NCBI GenBank assembly: GCA_028583605.1
Contig: CM053329.1
Location: forward strand, 31,582,992 to 31,646,991
Direction: 5' to 3'
DNA: 64,000 nucleotides
Source: Dastarcus helophoroides
Taxonomy: Eukaryota > Arthropoda > Insecta > Coleoptera > Bothrideridae
The translations under genes and the position numbers were made by a program. Numbering within the stretch: the stretch's first letter is position 1; the number at the start of each line of letters is the position of its first letter. The notes below the pieces were generated by a model, which was given only the letters and a program-made list of their open reading frames with translations, was not told where the DNA came from and did no database searches. Below, piece by piece: positions 20,899 through 32,800 of this stretch.

Positions 20899-23800
20899 TC
20901 ACGGGGGCGCTGGAGAACTTTTGTAATGGTAGAAGAAGAATATCAGAAAAATCGCAAAAGTTGTTGGAAATGTAATTCGCGCGATAACGTCTATCGTCTT
21001 TGCCACTCGAATCGGATGTGGAGGCTCCTTTTTGCGCACCTGCAAAATACAAGACTACTCGAGGTTAGACTCCACTTGAGAAATGGAGAAAAAAAAAAAA
21101 CCGAAAAACTACCAACACAGTATACCTTCTATACAACAAAGTTAATTCATGCACAAAAATAGCAAACTGAAAGGGGTTCGTTCAGTATTCAATGACAGAA
21201 ACCCTTCCTGGTTTAAAAACTGCACAAAAAAAAATATTATGTGTTACCTCCGCTGCACAACCATTGTTAGCTGTGTGAGTACAGGGATTTGGTCCACAAT
21301 TAGTACAGGAAACTATTTCGTTTGCCACCGTCGTCGAATCTCGATGTTTCTTGTCACCCTGCATTTAAACAAAGGTAATTAGAATAATAACATAAGTTAA
21401 TTCAATTTGTCTAAGTCCCGGCAACTCGAATTAGTAATTGTTTTAAATAATGACGAATTTGTTAATTAATCGAGACGAATTGCAGTGCGAATTTTTAATT
21501 AGGATTTACTGACGACTAGGGAATGCGTAAATGATTTTATCAAAATCTAAGTCATATTCTACGGTAGCGAATCAGAAGGGAATCAGCTTTCGCGACCAAG
21601 GTCTTCCTACTGGATTCTGTAATTAGATAATTTACATTTATTTCTGATTTTTACCATCACAAATGTTATTCTGTCTTTCCGAGGCTTGCGAAAAATGCAC
21701 CAGTTGTGTAATGTATGTTGGTTCGTCGTTACCAATGTAAAATGTTCTAAATCTAAAAATCTTTCTAAATTTTAAATTGATGAAAGTCTTTTTTTGTAAA
21801 TTACCTGATGGCTGCGTTAATTAGGCTTATTGTAAAAGTACATAAGGTACATTTTTATATAAGCTAACTTTAGTAAAAGGTGATCTTCGTAGCTATGTTA
21901 GAAACATTATATTTGGTTTGGATCAGTTATCTAAATTTTATAGTTTTTAAAGTTTTTTGAACCATACTTTTCTAAAATTTAATTTTAAATTTTTTTCTAA
22001 AGTTTTAGTATTAAGAGTATCTATGGCTTCCAGAAGAGGAATTTACGATCCGAAATGTTCAGTCAGAGAAAATACGAATTTTTGGAAAATATTCGGAATT
22101 GCGCAACAACTTCCAATTAAGTAATATAAAAGAAATTCTCAACAAGGACAATCGAAATTTTGAGGTTGGATTTCTTAATCTCAAAATAATGTCGAGAGAT
22201 TGAGATTAAAGAATTTAATTTTTGGAAAACAAGGATCGTTGTAAAAAGCTTGAAATGAAATTAAGAATATGTAAAAAAATGAGATTGATACTCGAAGATA
22301 TCGAGAAAAGAGTCGATATTTTAAAATAAAGATACTTCAAAAATAAAAACTAAATATCTCTTAGAAAAAATCGAGCGAGCTTTTGAGTTTGAAGGATACC
22401 AATTTTGGAAAAACATTTCGTAGTATTGCAAAAACTCAAAGTCGATATCGAAAGTTCAAGAAAAGGATCCATAGTTTTACGAGAAAATTTGACTATTTAA
22501 AGGAAAAAGCAGAAATATCTTGATCAGAATTTAAAAAAGTCATTTCGAGGTCATTATTTTTGGAAAAAAATTATATGAATATACAAAATTCGTAATTTAT
22601 GCAAAATAAACTTATAATTTATATAAAAAATGGAAACTGTTGAGAGAGAATTTCATTCGACATATCGTGATTAAAGCTCGAAATTTGACGAGAAAATTAA
22701 AACCATAAGTAAAATCTAAACTGTTCAGTTTAAAGTGTAACATTTTTGAGAAAATATGAATTCTGGAGATTGCCCTAGAGAAGATTACGTTCTAAGTTTA
22801 AACAACCTAATCAAATGCCAATCAAATAGATTCCAGAGGAAATCATCGTTGATGGCTTTCAGAAGCTATACAGAATGTGGCAAAATTTTACCAACAACAT
22901 TTAACTGTACGACAAAGAAATACGTCCTACGGAAAAAAGCTTAATAAAAATTCCAGTTTTTGAATTTGAGGCCTTCAAAATTGCCCAAAAAATAATAATT
23001 AATAATTCCATAACCCCCTTTACCGATCATGCTGAAGTTTAGAACGTAGCGTGTCCCAAGAAAGAGTACTGAAGAGGGATCTGTTTTTTTATTTGTGGGT
23101 TCATAAAGAAAAGTAATCCCTCATAAAAACTCTTGCTGGATCTTAAATCACTGAGAATGATATTATTTTTACTACTTTTTGAACAAGAAGTTCAAATACA
23201 CTGAAACAAAAAAAGTTATGGAGAAATGAACCAAGATTTTGATTCGTTTGACCACAAGTGGTGAGTTACCGAATTTGGTTTTCTTTGGCGAGAATCCATT
23301 CCTAAATGAGTAACATATTAGCAAGGAAAATGACGAAGTTAGCTGGCCAAAGAGCTCTTTTGAAAATTTACACCTACGAATGGTCGTTAGAAAGCAGAAG
23401 GTACCAATGTGATGGTATTTTGGACCGCAGGATCAAAATAAATGTGGGCATGTACCATGTTACTGTTCTAGAAGTAACATTGAAGCCACTCTGTATGTAT
23501 TTCTTCTGCGCCTATTAGTCTTAAGCACATTTAATTGTCTTTACATATCGTGAACCATTTTTAGTTTATTTTCTGTAACAAGTTGCAAATGATGAGGATG
23601 ATCGGTATTTATTTTTTAAATAGCCGGGTTATCTAACAGAACTTTTTCTAAAGTTTAATCCCGTTACAATGGGCAACCCTATTAAGTCTTCGGGGCACCG
23701 CCAGTAGGATCCAGAAATTAGGATAGATGACGAAGAAACGCTTTTTTAAATTAGAATAGCTTGTAACTTTTGGGGATAATTCCATTCGGTTACGAATTTC

Positions 23801-26800
23801 AGATCGTGGAAACTCTATGGAGAAAAAAAGGTCTTTATAGACAGAAGACCCCAATGTGTTAAACTGGGCCGCACAGAAATTTCCTGTCTCCGACTGTCTT
23901 GTAGGCCTTAAAAATGTTGCCCTTAAGGGGATCAATCCTAGTTCCTGCGAGCATTCCCCATGAAAGTACTTGTAGATGAAAGACAAGACATCAACCATCT
24001 GCCTGCAGTTTACTGTTTTGAGAGAATCGTCCAAACTCTCCTCATTAATTAGGCAAATCGCTCTTTTTTTAATTGAATCCAAAAGAGCCAAAGGGTGTTT
24101 TCCAGGTGAACTCCAAACGTGTGAGCAGTATTTTAGTGTTATTCTATTTCGCGTTTTGTATAGAGTAAGTAGCTGATGAGATGTGGAGACTTTTTAGCTC
24201 TAAAAAGAAAGCCTAGTTTCTGAGAGACGAACTTGGCAATGGCGGGCACATGGTCATCTCAAGAAAAGTTAGTGCTGGCACTCTTTCCAGGATAGACAGA
24301 TTAGATCCCATAGGAAGGATTTTATCGTCCATGAGTATGTTTGTTGCATTATGACTTGATATGTTCTTAGAGAAAACCGAGGCCCGAGTTTTGAGGCATT
24401 AAAGTCAACCAGATTTTACCTCATTCCATAATGATTTCGATTAATCATCTATATCTAATGTTCTCTTAGCTAATTTGCTACGGATAATGGTTTGTCGAAG
24501 AAAAAAGATGACACAGGGCTATTATCATCTAAATTTAAAAGTTAAAGAATTCAGTTAATAATAAAATACAAAATACACCTTTAGTAGGACCAAACGACTA
24601 TAACGACATTATTTGATGGCATAATAAATAACATTAAACAATGTTTCATTCTCATCGCCCATTCGTGGCACTCTCTACACAAATCGAAGCAGTTGGACTC
24701 CACGTAGTCATTTTTCTGAAGAATGGTCATAAGCGGGCATTTTTTAAAAGACACAATTTTTGGAATCCTTTGACTTTCTTCTGACACTATTGGTTTTAAA
24801 AGATAAGATCGTGCTAAAAGTTCTGATTAATAAAATTGGGGGATTGGCGGAAGAAACTCAAGTCCAGTATATCGCCTACGCTTTAGTGGACTAAATTTTT
24901 AATTGTAAATGATAAAGAGATTATTGAGTTGTTAATATTTTTTAAAATTCAAATTGGTTTCATTAAATTTTTTTTTTGCAGAACGTACTTATTTAAATCT
25001 ATATTTAAGCGTTGTCGGTGTAAATTCCAGATGCCTGATTGATATTGTGCTAATACAACCTTAACTACTTGCATTGGAAGTATCAACTTTTAAAATGTAA
25101 TTTAGTTCTTTTGAAGTTCATCTGGTAACCCTTGATACTAATCCTAGCAATTAAAAGAAGTAAGCGTTTAGAAGCAATTAATAAAGCATAAAAAGAAGCA
25201 TTTGGATGTTAAGAGAAACTTTAGTTGAAAATTAGAGCATTTCTTCAAGTTTTTCATCAAATTAATGGTTAGATAAGGCGGTAGCTGAAAGAGTGGGTAA
25301 AAAGATTAATGTCGCCCATTAGAAGAAACAACGCTTAGGTGTATACGGCACACATTAGCTTACTCGTCTTCCACGAAAGGGTGTTTCGCAAAAAGTCGAA
25401 TAATATTCTTGTTCAGCAGTTTCCTAGTAGAGAATGAAAATATAAATGAAAGGCATTAAGTTAATATCAGTATATAATTAAAGTATGTGGTTTTTATATT
25501 GAGAAAGCGAAGGTTTCTTTCAAACTGATTTTAGTATTAACGATTCCAGCTTGGTTAATAATTATTTTTCTCCCAACTCACATACAGTTAACCTCTCTAT
25601 CTATCGGTAAAATATAGGGGTGTCCGCTTTAGAGAGATAGAATCAAATAAATAAACTACTTTATTGGGAAGCTTCAGCAACGACTGAGGGTTAAACCCTA
25701 TCGAGAGTTGCATCTAAGAGAGGTTTTATTGTATTACATTAGAACTAATAAGGCTAGCAGCTATTATTTTGACTCTTTGTCAGTAGTAATCGGAATTAAT
25801 ATCTATCTACGCAATACTTTAAGAAGCGTTTCCATTAGAAAGCTGAAAATAAAAAAGCGGTAGTTAAAACGAATTTTAAAAAGCATGTAATAAAATTGTT
25901 AGTAGTATTAGTTAAAATATTAACTTTAGAGCGTTATTGAAATTGATTTTGAGACCACATTCACTTAGTACCTAAAATAACGCTTTAAAGTATGTAGATC
26001 ACTTTTCCCAGTTTGGAATAACTTGAGTTCTTTCTTTAGGACTATTTTCCATGCGAAATCCTGGAGTACAAATATGCTTAAGAGTCCTAGATGTAGGAAT
26101 CCAGTTTTTCCAAACAAGTTAACCTTCGAGTTATAGAATATCATGAAGCCCGTTTTAAATAAGTCATGCGCATGACAAACTGATCTGCGCATGCGGGTGA
26201 TTGCAGCTGCGGTGTAGGTGCTAGTAGCTGAAGGGAATGGAGTCGAGGCTTTAGTATTATGGCTTACCAGGGGACTGGCGAGAATAATGCCTATCCGGCT
26301 GAGAACAGCGGGCAGACGCTGCAACATGACAGACCAAACAACGTACAAATCTTAGAAGAGCCATTACACACAAGCAAGGGCACCACAAGAGCCCTAATTA
26401 AGAACAATAACTTGTACATGCTAGAAGAGAAAAATAGGAAAGTATGTGCATAACATCAAAAACACTTTTGCGTTATTCTCAATCATAAGTTAATTAACAC
26501 TTTTTTATCGGAGCTGACAAAACTAGCAGCAGGAAAATGTCATTTTTCTTTTCGCATAAACTATTCGTTATGAAGCTTAAGCTCAATGATTTGAGTTTTT
26601 TTACGATGTGTCTTTTCTGTTTTCTCGATTCTAATGAATTGCATAAAAGAATAAATGTGGTCTCTTATGTAACTGAAATTTCTAATTTGGTGATATTTTT
26701 TTTAGAACAGTTTGGTGTATTTGAGCAACTATAGGGGACAGTAACTATAGGCGGCTGCAGAATCCCCGAATTTATTAAATTAAATTTTGAAGTAGAGATA

Positions 26801-29800
26801 TTTTCCTTTATGTTACGGTCAAAGTGATTAATTAGCAGTTATGCATAATCGCTAGTTAAAATGTATAACGGCTAAACCAGCTACCGAAAATAATAAATTA
26901 ATCACTTTATCCAGGTATTATTCATAATAACTAGAATAAATTGGTCAAAGTAGGAATTTTATTCTTCAATAAGCACTAAATCAATGAGCAACTAACGATT
27001 CACGAGCAGCAAAGATTTCAAGCGAAGCGAATAATTTATTTGAAACCCCTACATTAGTTTGCATGATAATATATTTTTTTAAACCACTTAATATACTTCA
27101 TATTTAGGAGATTAAGGGAAATAAGGTCTCGACATCTACCATATATTAGACAGCCTTAAAAAAAAAATTATTCTAGCAAACTACTTCTTCGTCTTCTTCC
27201 TCGGCCGTTATCTATCTACTTCCGAACGTAGGCCTCTTCCATGCTTCTCCATGCTGATCTGTACTGTGTTAATTGAAACCACCTATTTCCTGCTTGTATC
27301 CTGATATCATAAAGCCATCTTCTTTATAGTCTTCCCGTGCTGCGCTTGGTTTGTCTTGGTCGCCAATGTGTTACTCTAGACCTCCATTTACTTTGGTCTT
27401 GTCGAGCCACGTGTCCCACCCAGCGCCATTTCAGATCTGCAATCCGTTCTATTATATCTACGACTTTAGTGCTTTGTCGGATATCTTCATTTCTTTTCCT
27501 GTCCCGCAGACTGCTACTGAGCATCGCTCGCTTCATCGCTCTTTGCGTTACTTTCAGTTGGTTAGTGGTTTTTTGTTGTCAATGCCTTTGTTTCTAGACC
27601 GTAGGTCACTACTGGCAATACACAGGTGTCAAAAACTTTTCTTTTAAGATTGATAGGGATGTTCTTATTTCTTAGTATATTTTTCATTTTACCAAAAGCC
27701 GCCCAAGTTAGTCTCATTCTTCGTCTTATTTCCGCTGTCTGATTTTCTTTACCTATTGTTATTGTATGTGCTAAATGTATATTCTCTTCTACTCTTTCTA
27801 ATTTCTTGTTGTCTATATGTATGTCTTCTTCAGTGTTGCTTATCATTTTGGTCTTCCAGATGTCATAACTGACATTTCACGTGTAATTTTGTCACTCCTG
27901 GACTTTTTCTGTTTTTCATTTGCTTAAGGGCAGCCCGAATTTCTTGTTTTTATATTTCTGGAAAATCTTCAGAGTCCACGTTATGAATGACCATATTCGT
28001 AACTCCTGGGTCAGGTCTAATAGAGGTATAGAGGCAGGTGTAGAAGTCTTTGATGTGTTCAGCGATATTTCTATTATCTCTCTGTCTTGGACGATGCAAA
28101 TGGATCACTAGATTACTTGAAACCCTTGGTGGTCATAGACGTTTGTTGCCTATAAACCGGTCAAACAGACCTCCGTACCCCTGCAAGTTGGCTATACAAT
28201 TTTTAAATTTGATTTTACATCTTTCCTGTGACAGATGTAAAATGAGTAAAACAAGTTGTTTTAAGGAGACGTCTATATTTATAAAAAAAATCTCAGACTC
28301 GAAATCTTTGGTGCCTGTAAATCATTTGTTGGTTTAGTTATGTTAGGTATTATGTATATTTATAATAACTGCACATTGTATGGAATAATTGATTTTCAAC
28401 ACTGTTATTATTAGAGATCAGATTTTAGGTATAATAAAATAAGGGAAAAAGGTGAACAAAACGTTAAATTAGGCCAAAACGAATGGCTAAAAAAGGTATT
28501 AAAAAGGCAAGGGCCATAGTCAGGAATATTATAAAACAAGTTTAAAATTTATAAGAAAAACTATTCAAAAAAAAGAACAATACTGAAAGTGCAAACTTTG
28601 AATTGTGAAAAAAACGTCAAAATTTCGAAATAACTCACAGTTTATAAAAAATGTTAAAAAGTCAAAATTTCAGAAACACATATAAAATCAAAATTTCAAC
28701 AAAGGAAGAAATTTTGAATTTTTAAAACAAACAACTAGGAAAAAAGTGAAAATTGAAATCGAATTTTTGAGAAGAAAAGTCGAATGTTTATATTCTAATA
28801 CAAATTTTCCTGAACTTTCGAGTTTACAATCGAAATTTCTTACTAAAGTGAAAATAAGAATTATGAAAGGAAAGCCGCTATTTAAAAAAAAAAAACGAAA
28901 AATTTATAACTGTTTAAACTGAACATTTCGAAACAAAATCAAAATTTTGGGATCATGATCGAAACTTCAAAATAAAATCGAAATCCTTGAGGCAAAATTA
29001 AAGGTTTAAAGCAATAATTTTATAAAAATTTGAATTTGGCGCTTTCAGAAAAAAACAAAATTTGACCAAAAAACAAAAATAAAAACTGCCTCGAAATCTC
29101 AATAAAAAAGACGACATTTCTGATGAAATTTGAAAATAAATGAACATGTTTAAAATAAACTAAAATTTAAAGTTTGACATTAAATATTTAACAAAATAAA
29201 GGTTGACAGCTTAAATTTTTAGTAAAAGATTTTTCGAAGGAATCTATAATTTCAAAAGATCTAGGTTAACAAATTTCGACTTAAATTAGGATTTTTCGAC
29301 TTCTAATGATGACATTGGAACTATATATTTTAAGAAAATCTTGATTTATAAAATATTTACACATATTTAAAGTCGAAATTTTGAAAAAAAATTGGTATTA
29401 ATAACTTTGGTTTCTGCTTTCAAAATTCTCGCATTGGCAGTGGCTCAAATTTCAGACCTTTTCAAAATATTTCTCTCGACATTTAAACTAATTTTAAATA
29501 TTTTCACTGGGGATTTTCTGAAAACAGTAAAGGTTTTAAAAAACCTTAAAATTTCTTCTCTAAATTTTGCTCCAAACTTCAAAACATTTAGAAAATATTG
29601 AATTTTGATTTAATATTTATTAATATTAATTGATGTTAACTTCTTTCTTATTAAAATTTTATATTTATAACCTTTTTTCCAGAAATTATGGCTTCTTTTT
29701 TGACAATATTTAGACAGTTATTTTAAATGTTAACTTATTTTTAGAAATTAGAGTTTAAAAAACTAAACATTTCGGGTTTAAAGAGGGACCTGTATTGAAA

Positions 29801-32800
29801 ATTAATATATTCTACTTTTTATTCGGAAGTTCAAATTTCTAAATAAGTGGATATTTTTAGAGATATTTATTAAAGAATGTAGTTTCTCTGTTTTAAGTTT
29901 AAACTCACTCGTAACTAAACTTCTTCTAAAACGACTTTGCAAACTGACTTGTACCATCCACTTGGTGCAAATAGAACTGAACTGTTGCTGGATGTTCTCA
30001 CGCTCTTTTGACGAGATAGATTTTTTTTTCGAAATCTAGTTTTCCTTCCCCTTAACTTCTCTCATATTTCTACTTTTTTCGTGATCATAGTTAAAATAAT
30101 TTGAAGGTTACAACAAAAATTTTATAACTAAAGCTCAAATACTGATTTAAAGGTAGACAAAAATTAATAGAAATTTATGAGTTTTCATAATGAAAATATA
30201 TTAGAAAGTTCGAGAAATATTAAAATATAATCACAACATTGCGAGCAGCAAGAAAGTAAAAATCAAAATATGCGAACAAAATTTAAAAGCATTATTTCAG
30301 AAATTTGGATTTTTTTTCAAAATTTCTAAATTTTTTCTTATAAAATTAAATTTAAATTAGAACAAATCAGGTTCTTTTTTAAAATACCGACTTTTTCTTC
30401 AGAGCTTCAGATGCTCATTTTCAAAAAAAGTTTTAAATTTGTAGAAAATTTTTCTTAAATATGCATATTTAAACTTAAGCTTAGAAGAATCAAATCAGCA
30501 CAAAATTTTAAGCCGCAAAAAGCCAGCAAAATGAAAAATTCGAAAATTAAAGCGAAGTTAAAATATTTTAAAAAGGTCGAAATGCCGAAGGGTAAAATAC
30601 AAAATTTACGTTTTGAACTCAAGATTTTTAGGAAAAAGTGTTTTTTTTTATTTTAACTTGGAATTTCAAGAAAAAGATTAGCATACCCGAAAAATAACTC
30701 AAAATTTAAAAAAAGGCAGAAAAAGTAAAAAAAAAATGAAAGAATTTGAAATTTATATAAAACTTTCCAATTTGCAATTTTAATATCAAAATTTCGACCT
30801 TTTTCTTAAATGTTCACTCAAAAAAAAGTTTATATAAATTTATAGAAATCTCCTCTCTGGAAAAAGCTGGGTTTTGAGAATGTGCTCATTTCCCCCCCCC
30901 CCCCCAAAATATTTAAGTTTGGTACATAATTATTCGAGAATTTTGAAAAAATTTAAATTGTTAAAAAAATTCAAAAAAACACAAAATTTAGGTCCGAAGT
31001 ATAAAGTATAAAACTTAAAACAAAGTTTGAATATTTCAAAAAAAAGGCCAAATATCGAAAAAAAAATAATAAATAAATGTTTCTTTTTCAAGGCAAGATT
31101 TTTAGAAGAAACTACTTGCTACTTTCAGTTTAAAATTTTATGAAACGGGTCAGTTTTCTAAAAAAAGCCCTGAAATGTATAAAAATCTGAATATTTTCAA
31201 GTTTGTCCTCGAAGTTTTAACTTCTATTAGGGAAATTTCAATATTAAACTATGTATATTATTTAAATTCTTTATAAAAAAAATGAAATAAAAATCTTGTC
31301 TCCTGAAACCAAGAAAGATTAAAAAATTCAACAAAGGTTGCTATAACGCGTTTCGATAGCCAAGCTAACATTTTTAGAGAGATACTGTCTTTATAGAAAT
31401 TTTGAGTTTAACTTTTTTTGAATTTTAAAATTATTAAAATAAAATATATGTTTCGGGGCTAAAGATACCCATTGATGATAAAACAAAAAAATTAAGCTGA
31501 AACACCGATTTTTGATTAGTCCAAATTTCGAAAAAAAAAATATATATCCAAATATCGAAAGCTCAGAATTTCGCTGAGACTTAAATATTGGCTTTTTTGA
31601 CATTTTTACTTTCAAACTTAGAATTTTTTTAACTTGGAAAAGGAATTTTAAGAAATGGTTCAAATATAAAAAGAATTTTAAAAATTTGGAGTTTAAACTC
31701 GAATTTTGGTAACGTTACTGTTTATTCAACAAAAATTCCGAGTTGAGAATTTTACGTTTCTCCATTAAATTCTCGGTTTTAAACCCAAGATGTAACGTTT
31801 CCCCTAATTTTGACTTAAACACGTGGACATTTTCAGTACCATTTTGAATTGAAATTATAATACATCGTTGTTTCCTAAGATTTAAAAAAATCAATAAATT
31901 TTCATATGACATTTAAAATTTCTAATATTTTTTACATAAAGTGGCACGTGTCAATGAAACGTTATGAATTTATAACATCGTAACAAATTTCATATTTGTT
32001 ATTTGATTTCTGGGGTAATAATGTTTCGATGTTTCACTTGCTACTTTTGGAATGTCAGTCGGAATGCAATTTATTGATTATGAACTAGAATCACTAATTT
32101 AAATATTTTTTTCAGTAAATAATTCTAAAGCAGATGAACATAGGTACGTAAATTTGACCAACTTTAAGGTCCAATGTTGAATTTAAAAATCACATTCGTC
32201 CTTATCGCACGATAGGTTTAATATCTACTTTAGAGTGAATATAAATGACATACGTTCAGTGGAGTAACATGGCCTGTGTGTCCTACTCACAAGTTTAAAA
32301 AAAAAAAACAATGAATATACAGGTACAGCTAGGAAAATAATTTTCCTGATCCCACCTGCATATTATCTGTTTTTTAGAACTTACGAGTAGGATTGTGAGG
32401 TCATATCAATCTATTGAACGATATAATTCAGATCCACACTAAAGTGCTTAAAAATCAACCAATTACGGCATGGATTAAGAAAATTAAAGTCATTATTAAA
32501 TTCAAAATTAAATATTAAGCTCACTTTCTATGAAACGTATTTAATATTTGTTGATGATAAAATAAATTCATATTGCACTACACCTGACATTGGAAAAACG
32601 GCAAATGAAACATAAGAGGATAGACATATGAATTCTGTTTTGATAAATTTAAGACATGACTTTTTTAATTGTCAATCGTTCTTTTAATTATTCAACCTAG
32701 TATGCATTTATTTTTATAAAGTTTGGATGCAGCTAATGGTTACAAAGTAAAAATTATCTAACATTTCTTTTGTGTCACAAAGAATCACATTGCAAACTAA

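Larger units (their letters stand above)
21359..26267 (-). other. HisCl1-like intron between exons 9 and 10
   Basis: A 4.9-kb intron. 22000-22750 is a purine-biased degenerate A/T-rich tract (GAAAATTTGAC, ATCGAGAAAAGAG and similar). It contains a Jockey-type LINE 3' end (23640-24440) and a 147-bp pogo-type MITE (25585-25731). Reading frames at 22756-22944, 23306-23518 and 24581-24787 match no family known to me. Confidence 0.6.

Noticed and set aside
24581..24787. Minus-strand frame with CFDLCRECHEW, zinc-finger-like
   Set aside because: Too few ligands for a known finger and no neighbouring coding signal; probably chance.
26155..26205. Palindromes TCATGCGCATGA and TGCGCATGCG near HisCl1 exon 9
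   Set aside because: Resemble NRF-1-type sites but lie at an internal exon with no sign of a promoter.
27337..27647. Plus-strand open frames in the 27-kb LINE
   Set aside because: They are shadows of the minus-strand LINE frame, which carries the recognisable family motifs.
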